A stretch of 41,457 bases of DNA from Deltaproteobacteria bacterium (lineage in GTDB: Bacteria; Desulfobacterota; Dissulfuribacteria; Dissulfuribacterales; UBA3076). Position numbers and translations under genes: made by a program. The DNA is taken from positions 1-41,457 of the forward strand of contig PQXE01000028.1 of the NCBI GenBank assembly GCA_003194495.1, read 5' to 3'. The notes beneath the pieces are model-generated. The model was not told the origin of the DNA, made no database searches, and saw only the letters and a list, made by a program, of their open reading frames with translations. This document shows, piece by piece, positions 7,722-16,009 of this stretch (positions are counted from its first letter, which is position 1; the number at the start of each line of letters is the position of its first letter).

Positions 7722-8216
7722 TCAAGTCTGGTTTGGCCGGGATAATTCTGATAGAAAGTCGGCAAAAGCCAATAACTCGGCTTGTACATGCAACCACAAT
7801 CCAGGAAGATCTGCCATTAGCGACTTCAACTTATCCTGGGACAAATTAAAGGTGTAAACGTTACGTACCAAGTGTCTGAACCGCCGGAGATGATCCAAAG
7901 ATACAATTCTCTCAGGGCTGATCACAGCAGGCCGTACATTCGTCATCTCTTCTGCCATCTGTTGAAGCAGATCACGGTGCCACATTTCGCCGGCAGGAAG
8001 GCGCTGGTCTATATGCCTGGCGATGAGTTCGAATAGACGCTCAAGTCCGGAATAAAAACCATGGAGATTCAAGGCAATGGAGTCCAAATATATATCTTGC
8101 TCGTTTTCTGGCTTTTGGACTCGAGACCAAACGCGTAGGGCTTTCTGCACGAGGCGATCTAAATCAGAAACCTCTCCGCGAATGCGGTAGACCAGTTCCT
8201 CGTAAAACCCGCTCAT
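7722..8216 (-). CDS. HepT-like toxin (HEPN-type ribonuclease) of a MntA/HepT module
   Basis: A 164-residue all-helical protein. The segment LRRFRHLVRNVYTFNLSQDK near residues 108-128 carries the Arg/His/Asn/Tyr cluster of HEPN-type HepT-like proteins. In type VII toxin-antitoxin systems HepT is an RNase toxin, and the MntA partner silences it by adding AMP to a tyrosine close to this motif. Here the Tyr of RNVY is the natural candidate. The ATG overlaps the MntA-like gene by 4 bp (ATGA), so the pair is co-translated. Length and pairing match the family. The exact RNA target is not visible from sequence. Confidence 0.8.
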   Translation of the reverse strand: MSGFYEELVYRIRGEVSDLDRLVQKALRVWSRVQKPENEQDIYLDSIALNLHGFYSGLERLFELIARHIDQRLPAGEMWHRDLLQQMAEEMTNVRPAVISPERIVSLDHLRRFRHLVRNVYTFNLSQDKLKSLMADLPGLWLHVQAELLAFADFLSELSRPNQT

Positions 8217-8599
8217 AACTCCACTCCATAACGCTCAATTGCTCTCTTAAGAGATTCAGCCGCCGTCTCGATTTCAATGAAGTCCACCTCCCGATCGTCG
8301 ACGATTTCTTCAACTAGTCTCCACGCCTGCCAATAATCTTCGCTGGCTAAGCCCTCAACAGCCAAATCAACATCAGAGTCGGGCATAAACCAGGATGCAT
8401 GAGCAAGTGAACCGAACAGGACCACACGTCTGACTGCAAATCGGCTCTTAAGTATTATTGCCGCCTCTCGAACGCGACCTAATAAACTTTGTTGCTTCCT
8501 TTGTTCTTCCGAAGTTAATTCAGGCGCAGACGGCTTCCGGGACATTGCTTTAATGTATGGTGTCCAGCCTTCGCGGTCCAACTCCAGCGCTGTGGTCAT
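8213..8599 (-). CDS. MntA-like nucleotidyltransferase antitoxin
   Basis: A 128-residue minimal nucleotidyltransferase. The active-site signature VVLFGSLAHASWFMPDSDVD near residues 60-79 has the GS turn followed by the DVD metal pair. A third acidic residue follows in the strand REVDFIEIE. MntA proteins of type VII systems use ATP to AMPylate the cognate HepT toxin. It is transcribed first and overlaps the toxin gene. The first 18 residues before MSRKPSAPEL may be non-coding: an ATG at residue 19 would give a protein closer to the usual size. The 204 bp upstream, before thpR, hold no gene, so the module has its own promoter region. Confidence 0.82.
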   Translation of the reverse strand: MTTALELDREGWTPYIKAMSRKPSAPELTSEEQRKQQSLLGRVREAAIILKSRFAVRRVVLFGSLAHASWFMPDSDVDLAVEGLASEDYWQAWRLVEEIVDDREVDFIEIETAAESLKRAIERYGVEL

Positions 8600-8803
8600 C
8601 TCTTTTTCCTCTGATGGATGATGGGGAACTTACGTCGTTTAGTAGTAGACCGTGTAATTGCGAAAGCCGCGGTGATACTTCGTGTGAGTTCTCCCCTACT
8701 GTGTTCCTTCATGATATGAGCTTTTGAACTGGAAGTCGAGGTTTTTTGGCCACAGACCCACACGAACCGACACGGACGAAATGTCAGATATACGAATTGA
8801 AAA

Positions 8804-9361
8804 TTACATTAAAGGGCATCTGGCCAAAGGACTGTATAAAGGTCCACGGGGAGTCAGCCGGCTTTTGTACACTATTACTTCTTCTACTGTAAAAGGCTCA
8901 ATTACGATCTTGTGCTTTAAAAATACTTCAAGAAGCCGTGAAAGCCTGCGAGGAGAACGGACTCGACCTACAGTCAGATGAGGCGTAAAGACACGGTCTT
9001 CCCGTGGAAAGCCCTTTTCCTCCAGGGCTGTTTCAATGCTGTTTTGCAGTTTGCACAGAAGATCTGTTTCACCTCTGATTCCGATCCACAGTATCCGGGG
9101 CCGTCTAAGGTTCGGGAAAATGCCTGTACCATTTAAAAACAAAGAAAAACCCCTGTGAAGGCAACAAACCTCTTTGCAGACAGTTGTCACACTCTCCTTA
9201 CTTGATTCCTGAATTTCACCCAGAAATTTGAGTGTCAGGTGCATATTGGACGGATAGATCCACCTCACATCCGCCTTGACGGACTTCCACCGGCCCTGAT
9301 GTTCTTCAAGTATCTTACGCTGTGTGCCCGGCAGGTCTATTGCCAGGAAAGTACGTACCAT
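8804..9361 (-). CDS. thpR: RNA 2',3'-cyclic phosphodiesterase (LigT/ThpR family)
   Basis: A 185-residue 2H phosphoesterase with both HxT/S motifs: HLTLKFLGEI near residue 41 and HLTVGRVRS near residue 128. The two histidines act on 2',3'-cyclic phosphate ends of RNA; older names call it 2'-5' RNA ligase. The N-terminus MVRTFLAIDLP is typical. The start lies inside the last 47 bp of cinA, so it is translated from the same transcript. It is the last gene of the minus-strand run. The 204 bp after its stop hold no clear terminator. Confidence 0.9.
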   Translation of the reverse strand: MVRTFLAIDLPGTQRKILEEHQGRWKSVKADVRWIYPSNMHLTLKFLGEIQESSKESVTTVCKEVCCLHRGFSLFLNGTGIFPNLRRPRILWIGIRGETDLLCKLQNSIETALEEKGFPREDRVFTPHLTVGRVRSPRRLSRLLEVFLKHKIVIEPFTVEEVIVYKSRLTPRGPLYSPLARCPLM

Positions 9362-10589
9362 AACTCAAATACAGTCTCAGCAAATCAAGAGCAGTTTCCG
9401 CTGCCAATGTCTGTATCATGTGTCTTGTTCCGGCAAATCGGAATTGCCCGGCTACTGTCCGTTCAGGAGTTGATAAAGCAATATGGACTGTGCCCACAGG
9501 CTTTTGAGTAGTACCTCCGGATGGACCGGCAATACCGGTAATAGCAAGACTATAGCCTGTACCGGCCAAGCGTTTTACACCATCTGCCATTTCCACGGCA
9601 GTCTGGGAACTCACTGCGCCATAGAGGGATAATGTCTCGCGGGAGACCCCAACGAGATCTTCCTTTGACTTGTTGCTATAGGTAATTACTCCCCTTTCAA
9701 ACCACCCGGAACTGCCGGGAATGCTGGTCACCCGTTGGCTTACCAGACCACCTGTACAGGACTCCGCAAGGGAAAGAACACCACCTTTTTCCAGCAGAAG
9801 TCTACCTACTATCTCCTCAAGAGTTTCCTCATTGACGGCAACTACATGTTTGTCCAGCAGTTGTTTTATGGTGTTACATGCCATATGAAAAACTTCAGCA
9901 ACTTTTTCCGGATTCAAGCCCTTTACAGTGACAGTTACGTTAACTTCGGGGAAGTTGGGATAATAACCGATGCTCAAGCCATCCCGGCTGGATTCCAGCT
10001 TTTCAAAAAGGGCGTTTATCTCTGTCTCTGATAGGCCAAAGACTTTGAAGGTCTGCTGTCTTATATTTATTTTTTTGGAAATAAACTTGCTAAGCCTGGG
10101 GATAACCCGCTGAACCATGTGATCTTCCAACTCCCCAGGCACTCCGGGCAGAAAAAAAAGAGGGGTATCCTGGTGGACCAGGAGATATCCTGCAGCACGA
10201 CCTTCGGGATTCAGGACTTCAGCACCTTCAGGTAACCATGCTAACTTTTCCGGTAAAAAAACAGGATTGACAAACCGATGTTTCGCCCTCCTGATCTTCT
10301 CTAGAATCATCTTATTCAAGACCAGGGGACGCCCTAATGCCTTGGCTGTCACCTCGTTTGTTATATCATCAGTAGTCGGACCAAGCCCGCCTGTGATGAT
10401 AACGTATTCGGATCTCTTTATTGCTGCCAGCAGACATTCTTCAATATCATCGGGATCATCACCAATGGATGTGATCCGGGTCACCTGGCAACCAGCATAA
10501 AAGAGCTTATTAGCTGCAAAGCTGGCAGTGGTGTTTAATACCTTGCCGGATACAAGTTCATCTCCTATAGCTATAATTTCACCATGCAT
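9315..10589 (-). CDS. cinA: CinA family protein (damage-inducible / NMN amidohydrolase type)
   Basis: At 424 residues this is a full two-domain CinA. The N-terminal MoaB/MogA-like domain (about 1-170) starts with HGEIIAIGDELVSGKVLNTT and has the GGLGPTTDDITN loop. The C-terminal PncC-type domain (about 265-415) contains LAESCTGGLVSQRVTSIPG and ITGIAGPSGGTTQKPVGTV. Its catalytic Ser and Lys region hydrolyses nicotinamide mononucleotide to NaMN in PncC enzymes, which would suit an operon that also encodes NadB. The ATG overlaps pgpA by 11 bp and the 3' end overlaps thpR. Confidence 0.93.
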   Translation of the reverse strand: MHGEIIAIGDELVSGKVLNTTASFAANKLFYAGCQVTRITSIGDDPDDIEECLLAAIKRSEYVIITGGLGPTTDDITNEVTAKALGRPLVLNKMILEKIRRAKHRFVNPVFLPEKLAWLPEGAEVLNPEGRAAGYLLVHQDTPLFFLPGVPGELEDHMVQRVIPRLSKFISKKINIRQQTFKVFGLSETEINALFEKLESSRDGLSIGYYPNFPEVNVTVTVKGLNPEKVAEVFHMACNTIKQLLDKHVVAVNEETLEEIVGRLLLEKGGVLSLAESCTGGLVSQRVTSIPGSSGWFERGVITYSNKSKEDLVGVSRETLSLYGAVSSQTAVEMADGVKRLAGTGYSLAITGIAGPSGGTTQKPVGTVHIALSTPERTVAGQFRFAGTRHMIQTLAAETALDLLRLYLSYGTYFPGNRPAGHTA

Positions 10590-11067
10590 GACTAATTACC
10601 TCTAAATCCCACAGTCTCCATGCCAAATTTGCCATAACGCCGGCTGCAACATCATCAAGCACAATACCCCATCCCCCGGGGAAAGATTTATCTATATATC
10701 TTATTGGAAAAGGCTTCCAGATGTCAAAAAAACGAAAAAACATAAAAGCAACTATAATCAAAGAAGGCTCAATGGGGGCGCCCGCAAGCGCCACTGCCAT
10801 GCCGACCACTTCATCTATCACTATTTGAGATGGATCTTTATTTCCCAGTAAAAGCTCTGCCCTGCTTGATATCCACACAGATATCAGGATAACAAATCCA
10901 AGAGAACATATTCCCAAAAAAATTGGAAGATGACTAAATAGCCAGTGGAGAGGAATGCCCAGAAGGCTCCCGAATGTACCCGGGGCAAAGGGGATCAATC
11001 CCAGAAATAGTCCGCTTGCCAGAAACAGGACTAATCTATCTTTGAAATTCAAAGCCTTGGGAGCCAC
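10579..11067 (-). CDS. pgpA: Phosphatidylglycerophosphatase A
   Basis: A 162-residue membrane protein with the PgpA signatures: FAPGTFGSLLGIPL near residue 27, IVIDEVVGMAVAL near residue 82 and FFDIWKPFPIRYID near residue 111. Several hydrophobic helices separate these. PgpA removes the phosphate of phosphatidylglycerol phosphate at the inner membrane, the last step of phosphatidylglycerol synthesis. It lies 20 bp after larC and overlaps cinA, a placement next to cinA that is common in many bacteria. Confidence 0.93.
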   Translation of the reverse strand: MAPKALNFKDRLVLFLASGLFLGLIPFAPGTFGSLLGIPLHWLFSHLPIFLGICSLGFVILISVWISSRAELLLGNKDPSQIVIDEVVGMAVALAGAPIEPSLIIVAFMFFRFFDIWKPFPIRYIDKSFPGGWGIVLDDVAAGVMANLAWRLWDLEVISHAW

Positions 11068-11069
11068 TT

Positions 11070-11130
11070 TTCGGTAAACTCTGAACCCTATAACCTCTGA
11101 ACCTCTGAACCTTTGAATCCCTGAACGCTT
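11070..11130. repeat. Short tandem repeats of an 8-bp CCTCTGAA-type unit
   Basis: Degenerate tandem units (CTCTGAACC, CCTCTGAA, CCTCTGAA, CCTTTGAA, TCCCTGAA) run from about 11078 to 11128. They span the end of larC and the gap to pgpA. The final LarC residues (VQGFKGSEVQRL) are encoded by the repeat, so the C-terminus has probably been extended by slippage. Confidence 0.6.
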
Positions 11131-12299
11131 ACGAAATCTTCAACCGACACCTGGCTCACAGCCTGATAAACCGCACCTAATGGGACACTGAACCGGCGTG
11201 CCACTTCTTTGCAGGCTTCGTACTCAGGAGAAATTGTGGACCGGCCATCAGGCCTTGTGATCAATTTGGCTCGCACATTACCCCAGTTGGTTGGAACCAT
11301 ACCATTCCTTCTAGGCAGAATATACCTCAGACACCTGTTCAGGCGTATCCCTGAAGTAGTGGATTCCTCAAAAAGCATCTTGCTGAGGCTATGTTCATGA
11401 CCAGGTGTGGTCAAGACTGTAATCTCAACACCCGGACGATTCTTTTTCATATGTATTGGAGACAGAACAACGTCCAGGGCACCTGCACCAAACAAGCGCT
11501 CCATCAGATACTCAAACCACTCAGGGTTCATGTCATCTATATAACTCCTTAGCTCCACTACAACTGATTCCTTTTTTGATGACCGGTCTTCACCCAGCCA
11601 GATACGAAAGAGATTGGCCCATTGAGGAATATCCCTTGAACCCGCCCCATATCCGATTTTTTCCACTTTCATTTCGGGAAAAGTCCTGAAATGATCCGCC
11701 AGCCCCTTTATCAAAGCACCCCCGGTTGGCGTAACAAGTTCCCACTCTCCATCCACCCCATAAATCGGCACATTTTTTAACAATTCAGCAGCGGCAGGGG
11801 CAGGCAAAGGCAGTCTGCCGTGTTCGCAATCTATCCATCCCCTGGCCACGGGAATGGGTGAGCAACAAATCTTTCCAACAGAAAAATGGTTTAATCCGCT
11901 GATGGTCCCCACAATATCCACCAATGTATCTACAGCCCCGATTTCATGGAAGTGGACCTCTTCTAATAAGCAGCCATGCACCTTGGCCTCAACCTGGGCA
12001 AGGAGATTAAATACCTTCAGGGAAAGCCGAATTATCCCGGGCTGCAGATCAGACCTTTCAAGAATTGCCTCCACATCCTGCAGGTTCCTGAATGGATGAG
12101 GCCCGGGCCCGGAGACCTTGACTTGAATGCCCTTTATGCCTTTCCTTTTAACTCCCTGGACCTCAACTGCTGTATTCTCAAGGCCCAACTTCTCCGGAAG
12201 GGACATTAATTCTTCCTCAGGCCACCCTGCATCAATCAGTGCCCCTAAAAACATATCTCCGCTGATCCCGGAGAAACAATCAAGGAAAGCTTGCCTCAT
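11088..12299 (-). CDS. larC: LarC, nickel-pincer cofactor biosynthesis nickel insertion protein
   Basis: At 403 residues this is a full-length LarC. It begins MRQAFLDCFSGISGDMFLGA and has the metal-region motif EEVHFHEIGAVDTLVDIVG near residues 115-133. A C-terminal domain contains ELRSYIDDMNPEWFEYLMER. LarC uses CTP and inserts nickel into the pincer nucleotide cofactor of lactate racemase and related LarA enzymes. It is one continuous frame, whereas some bacteria encode it in two frames joined by ribosomal frameshift. No larB, larE or larA lies in this window, so any partners are elsewhere. Its 3' end runs into short tandem repeats. Confidence 0.93.
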   Translation of the reverse strand: MRQAFLDCFSGISGDMFLGALIDAGWPEEELMSLPEKLGLENTAVEVQGVKRKGIKGIQVKVSGPGPHPFRNLQDVEAILERSDLQPGIIRLSLKVFNLLAQVEAKVHGCLLEEVHFHEIGAVDTLVDIVGTISGLNHFSVGKICCSPIPVARGWIDCEHGRLPLPAPAAAELLKNVPIYGVDGEWELVTPTGGALIKGLADHFRTFPEMKVEKIGYGAGSRDIPQWANLFRIWLGEDRSSKKESVVVELRSYIDDMNPEWFEYLMERLFGAGALDVVLSPIHMKKNRPGVEITVLTTPGHEHSLSKMLFEESTTSGIRLNRCLRYILPRRNGMVPTNWGNVRAKLITRPDGRSTISPEYEACKEVARRFSVPLGAVYQAVSQVSVEDFVSVQGFKGSEVQRL

Positions 12300-12336
12300 T
12301 ACGTCACTCCTTAGGACCTGTAAATGACTTATTCCT

Positions 12337-13056
12337 TCACGGGTCCTTAAGACTATGTGCCTCCACCCACTGATAGATTCGCTCCCGGTAGTACAAGCTG
12401 GGTATCAATACCAGGAGGGTCAAAAACAAAACACAGAGGAAGCCCTCTATGTTCTTATCATATGTATTGGCCCCTTGTAGTGTCAGCACCAGTGTCCCTG
12501 GCATACGGCCCAGTATGACTATAGCCAGAAAGGCCAACCATGGCATCCGGCTCAATCCCAGAAGATAACAAAGAAAGTCCTTTGGAAATCCGGGAAACAA
12601 GAACAATATATAGAAGATGAAAAGCCCCTGGTGCTCGACAAGACGTTCAAACCTGCCGTATAAACGAGAACGGAGAAGCCGCAATCTTACCAGGCGCCTA
12701 AACTGACGAGATATAAAAAAAGCAATTGCAGAGCCAAGGGTAAGACCGGCAGTGGAATAAAAAAAACCTGCCCAGTTCCCAAACAAAAAACCACCTATAA
12801 AACCTGTTGCCTCGCCGGGGATAGGAGATATAACGACCTGAAGTGCCTGCAGTGAAATAAAGGCAAAAGGCGCCAAATGACCCAGAGAGAGAATATATGC
12901 CCGTACAGACTCTCTATGTTCAAATGCCTGTAATAGACCACACCAGAGAGACCATAGCTCATGCCTCCAGGTCCAGCAAAGCCAAAAGATAAGAATCAAA
13001 ATAAGGACGGCAATCCCCTGGACTTTGCGACCTGAAAGCTGTGGTTTGGTAATCAT
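12337..13056 (-). CDS. DedA/TVP38 (SNARE-associated, VTT-domain) membrane protein
   Basis: A 239-residue inner-membrane protein with about six hydrophobic segments. The VTT-domain core is visible: FISLQALQVVISPIPGEATG near residue 65, GGFLFGNWAGFFYSTAGLTL, and later FLFPGFPKDFLCYLLGLSRM with GRMPGTLVLTLQGA. Related DedA and TVP38/TMEM64 proteins scramble or flip lipids, including polyprenyl carriers, but the substrate here is unknown. A strong GGGGGAGGAAG ribosome site precedes the ATG and abuts the right arm of a long imperfect hairpin (13067-13181), so translation may be modulated by RNA structure. Confidence 0.85.
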   Translation of the reverse strand: MITKPQLSGRKVQGIAVLILILIFWLCWTWRHELWSLWCGLLQAFEHRESVRAYILSLGHLAPFAFISLQALQVVISPIPGEATGFIGGFLFGNWAGFFYSTAGLTLGSAIAFFISRQFRRLVRLRLLRSRLYGRFERLVEHQGLFIFYILFLFPGFPKDFLCYLLGLSRMPWLAFLAIVILGRMPGTLVLTLQGANTYDKNIEGFLCVLFLTLLVLIPSLYYRERIYQWVEAHSLKDP

Positions 13057-13066
13057 TCACTTCCTC

Positions 13067-13181
13067 CCCCTGACAGCCAACAGCCTTTTTCGGGTTTCAA
13101 AGCACAATCCGTTGAGAATACGCCTTTTGGTGCAACCTTGTCCGCGGTTGAAACCCTGCAAAAGCCTGTCGGCTGCCAGGG
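13067..13181 (-). repeat. Long imperfect inverted repeat in the nadB to DedA gap
   Basis: The arms at about 13067-13101 and 13148-13181 pair over roughly 34 bp with four mismatches and one gap. Blocks include CCCTG, CAGCC, ACAG, CTTTT and GGGTTTCAA. Read as minus-strand RNA, several mismatches become G-U pairs. The arm next to the DedA-type gene ends at its ribosome site. No target duplication or T-run is visible. It is either the hairpin of a small repeat element or a leader structure. Confidence 0.6.
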
Positions 13182-13211
13182 AGTGTGATCGGTTACGTGG
13201 TTTGCCTATAT

Positions 13212-14840
13212 TCACGTTTCCTTCCGAAACTTTTGAATAATTGTATCTCTGCGCCAGTTCCAGTCGTCTTTGCAGGGATAGTCAATAGTGAAGTGCCCGC
13301 CCCTACTCTCCTTTCGCTGACTGGCTGCAATAATGATGAGCTCCGCAACCTGTGCTAGGTTCCTCAGTTCTATAAAGTCCCTGGTGAGGATATATTCCCA
13401 GTAGTGTTGCCGGATCTCTTCAAGAATCGGTGAAAGGCGTTGTCCGGCCAGTTTAAGTCTTTTTGTGCTGCGGACAATGCCGACATAGTTCCACATCAGA
13501 CGCCGGATTACATCCCAATTGTGAGAGATAAGGACCGCCTCTTTTAAATCCACAGCTCCCCTGGTTTCCCATGGAGACACCTGGGGAAATGATTTTTCCT
13601 TCAAACCAGGGAATATCTCACTGATCTTTAGAAAAGCCTGGTGAGCCATGGCAAGGGCTTCAAGAAGGGAGTTTGACGCAAGCCGATTGGCACCATGCAG
13701 ACCAGTACATGCAGTTTCTCCCAAAGCGAAAAGGCCTTCAAGGTCTGTCTCTCCGTGGCTGTCAGTAACCACACCCCCACACATATAGTGGGCCGCCGGC
13801 ACAACCGGTATCGGCTCCTTTGTAATATCGATCCCAAAGCCCAGACAGGTCTCATAGATATTTGGGAAACGCTCCCGGATAAAATCAGCAGAACGGTGAC
13901 TAATATCCAGATATACACAATCCTTTCCACTATTCTTTAATTCAGTATCTATGGCCCTGGCGACTATATCTCTTCCGGCAAGCTCCTTCCGCTCGGGATC
14001 ATATTTCTCCATGAATGGTCTGTATTCAGGGTCCAGCAGCCTGGCGTCCTCTCCCCTGAGCGCTTCTGATATAAGAAAATTTTTGGCCTTTGGATGATAG
14101 AGACACGTGGGATGGAACTGCACGAATTCCAGATTGGCAATCCTGGCTCCGGCACGGTACGCTACAGCCATACCATCACCTGTGGCCACATCAGGATTGC
14201 TGGTATACAGGTAAACCTTGCCGCACCCGCCCGTGGCGAGCACTGTTACAGGGGCCAGGAAAGTGTGGATCTTACCTGTAGCTACTTCAAGCAGATAAGC
14301 CCCCAGACAACGTTCCTTCTCCATGCTGCCGGGCGAATAAGCCTTGATCATACTTTCTGTAATGAGGTCAACCACAACATAGTCTTCAAAGACCTTAACA
14401 GAAGGCAATCTATCGACATTATCCATTAAGACCCTCTGCAGGGATCGCCCGGTAAAATCCCCAACATGCACTATGCGGCGGCGAGAGTGCTCACCTTCCC
14501 TTCCCAGATCCAGCACATCCGGATTGTGCGATTCTCTGTTGAATTCCAATCCAAGGTCTTCCAGCTCCTTTATACGGTCCGGGCCCTGACTGATTATCAT
14601 TTTGACAATATCTTCGTGACACAGACCGTCTCCTGCGCGCTGCGTATCTTGTTGTTGCAGGTCAAAGCTATCATCAGCACCAAAGACACAGGCTATGCCG
14701 CCCTGAGCCAAATTTGTAGCCGTGTCGGATTCGGCTTTTTTTGTGACCACGGTTACCTGTCCCAGCGGAGCGAGTTTTATTGCAAGACTCAGCCCGGCTA
14801 TCCCGCTCCCCATGATAAGAAAATCGGTTTTGAGCTGCAT
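13212..14840 (-). CDS. nadB: L-aspartate oxidase
   Basis: A 542-residue FAD enzyme. The dinucleotide motif DFLIMGSGIAGLSLAIKLA is at the N-terminus, followed by ATNLAQGGIACVFG, then GREGEHSRRRIVHVGDFTG near residue 113. The substrate region HPTCLYHP comes near 243 and GLHGANRLASNSLLEALAMA near 385. NadB oxidises aspartate to iminoaspartate for quinolinate and NAD synthesis; under anoxic conditions fumarate serves as electron acceptor. Its ribosome site (AAAGGA) lies about 15 bp before the ATG. Before a 159-bp element inserted, this would have begun right at the thyX stop codon. Confidence 0.95.
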   Translation of the reverse strand: MQLKTDFLIMGSGIAGLSLAIKLAPLGQVTVVTKKAESDTATNLAQGGIACVFGADDSFDLQQQDTQRAGDGLCHEDIVKMIISQGPDRIKELEDLGLEFNRESHNPDVLDLGREGEHSRRRIVHVGDFTGRSLQRVLMDNVDRLPSVKVFEDYVVVDLITESMIKAYSPGSMEKERCLGAYLLEVATGKIHTFLAPVTVLATGGCGKVYLYTSNPDVATGDGMAVAYRAGARIANLEFVQFHPTCLYHPKAKNFLISEALRGEDARLLDPEYRPFMEKYDPERKELAGRDIVARAIDTELKNSGKDCVYLDISHRSADFIRERFPNIYETCLGFGIDITKEPIPVVPAAHYMCGGVVTDSHGETDLEGLFALGETACTGLHGANRLASNSLLEALAMAHQAFLKISEIFPGLKEKSFPQVSPWETRGAVDLKEAVLISHNWDVIRRLMWNYVGIVRSTKRLKLAGQRLSPILEEIRQHYWEYILTRDFIELRNLAQVAELIIIAASQRKESRGGHFTIDYPCKDDWNWRRDTIIQKFRKET

Positions 14841-14863
14841 ATAGATAGGTCCTTTAATTTTCT

Positions 14864-15022
14864 GTAACCGTTTACGGGATTACAACGCCTGTTTTGCCGC
14901 AACCCACCGAACTGTAAGTGTTTACAGGGTGCTGTAGATGCGAGGCGGAGGGTACGCAGACGTACTCCCTGTACTTCAAGTGCCCGACAACAAAGCAGAT
15001 GCGGTGCCCTGTGAACGCTTAC
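14864..15022. mobile_element. GTAA-ended small mobile element (159 bp) at the thyX stop codon
   Basis: The ends are GTAACCGTTTACGGG at the left and, on the other strand, GTAAGCGTTCACAGGG at the right. The element is flanked by a perfect 8-bp duplication AATTTTCT at 14856-14863 and 15023-15030. An inner palindrome (from 14914) repeats the right-end sequence. GTAA ends and 8-bp duplications are known for the IS66 family, so this is probably an IS66-related MITE; there is no transposase. Removing it rejoins AAT-TAA, the original thyX stop codon. Confidence 0.82.
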
Positions 15023-15989
15023 AATTTTCTGGGCTGAGTGAATCTCTTATAGGTCCGAATATTGCTGAAAAACGTCTTTCAAATTCAGGAAGGAGGGCCA
15101 ACATGATCTCCCGCATCGAAGGATCAGCGGCCTTTGACGTCCGGAGACGCATAATATGCATCCATTCCTCAATGGTGGCATGGACCATGATCTCGGTCTT
15201 ACAGGAGTTTGGCAGCGCAGTACGGGCAGCCTGTGGAGAGCTTGTCTTAAGGAGTTTAAGATAGATTCCCTCTGCTTGTGACATCGCATCTGACCATAAC
15301 AGGTATTCATCAGATCCCTCCTTGAAAAAACAAGGCCGGATAAACACTACCTCGCCCCCAAAGCGGGCTTCACCATATCTGCAATAACGCTGGGATTCCT
15401 GGAGATATGAAGCAACCCTATGGCGCACCAGTTCATGAGAAACTGCCCGGTTAATTATTAGATGAACCAGAAGTACCCGGTGTCTGATAAGTTGTTCCAA
15501 AGGCAGGTTTTCAATTTCCTCAGAAGGCAGCACACGAACAACAATACCATCTTGCGGTACCCAGCCAAACCGTGGAACCAGATCCTCAAATAAAACAGGA
15601 TGGAACTCTGTAAGCCTTTTCAATACAGCCTTCACAACCTTCAGATCACGGTGGTGCCGGGCAAGGTCCCTAAAAACCCTGGGATTCCCAGACAGCAGGT
15701 ACTGCTTGCGTTCCAGCTTATCCACCTGGCAGAACCTTGGTATCCTCTCAAAAAACTTGTGCATGGTGAGCTCGCTGTCCACCTCTATCTCAAGCACGAT
15801 CTGAGCCATCTCAAGCACTGATTCATGACCCCGTTTTATTATCCCTTTAATAAAAGGCCTGGCTGACTCCGTAGATATCCGGTCTTCACTCTTGTAACAG
15901 ACCCGTCCGCAACGCTCGATCTGCTCAAGCAGCCTTCCATGAACAAAAAATTCGTCCAATACACTAAAGGAAGGATCTATGACTTTCAT
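14976..15989 (-). CDS. thyX: FAD-dependent thymidylate synthase ThyX
   Basis: A 337-residue protein longer than typical ThyX. The diagnostic RHR-x7-S motif is present as ELVRHRVASYLQESQRYCRY near residues 184-203, and MRLRTSKAADPSMREIM lies near 280. ThyX methylates dUMP using methylene-tetrahydrofolate, FAD and NADPH. The last 15 residues (CKRSQGTASALLSGT) come entirely from the inserted 159-bp element; the ancestral protein ended SLSPEN at 322 residues. The ATG at 15989 follows short ATCACCAA tandem units in the gap to apeA. The N-terminal 120 residues form a ThyX-like half without the signature, which suggests a two-lobe variant. Confidence 0.92.
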   Translation of the reverse strand: MKVIDPSFSVLDEFFVHGRLLEQIERCGRVCYKSEDRISTESARPFIKGIIKRGHESVLEMAQIVLEIEVDSELTMHKFFERIPRFCQVDKLERKQYLLSGNPRVFRDLARHHRDLKVVKAVLKRLTEFHPVLFEDLVPRFGWVPQDGIVVRVLPSEEIENLPLEQLIRHRVLLVHLIINRAVSHELVRHRVASYLQESQRYCRYGEARFGGEVVFIRPCFFKEGSDEYLLWSDAMSQAEGIYLKLLKTSSPQAARTALPNSCKTEIMVHATIEEWMHIMRLRTSKAADPSMREIMLALLPEFERRFSAIFGPIRDSLSPENCKRSQGTASALLSGT

Positions 15990-16009
15990 GCAATCACCAA
16001 ATCACCAAA

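Noticed and set aside
8600..8803. A possible small gene or RNA between mntA and thpR
   Set aside because: The only plus-strand frame here runs antisense into thpR, and no tRNA-like or hairpin structure could be supported.
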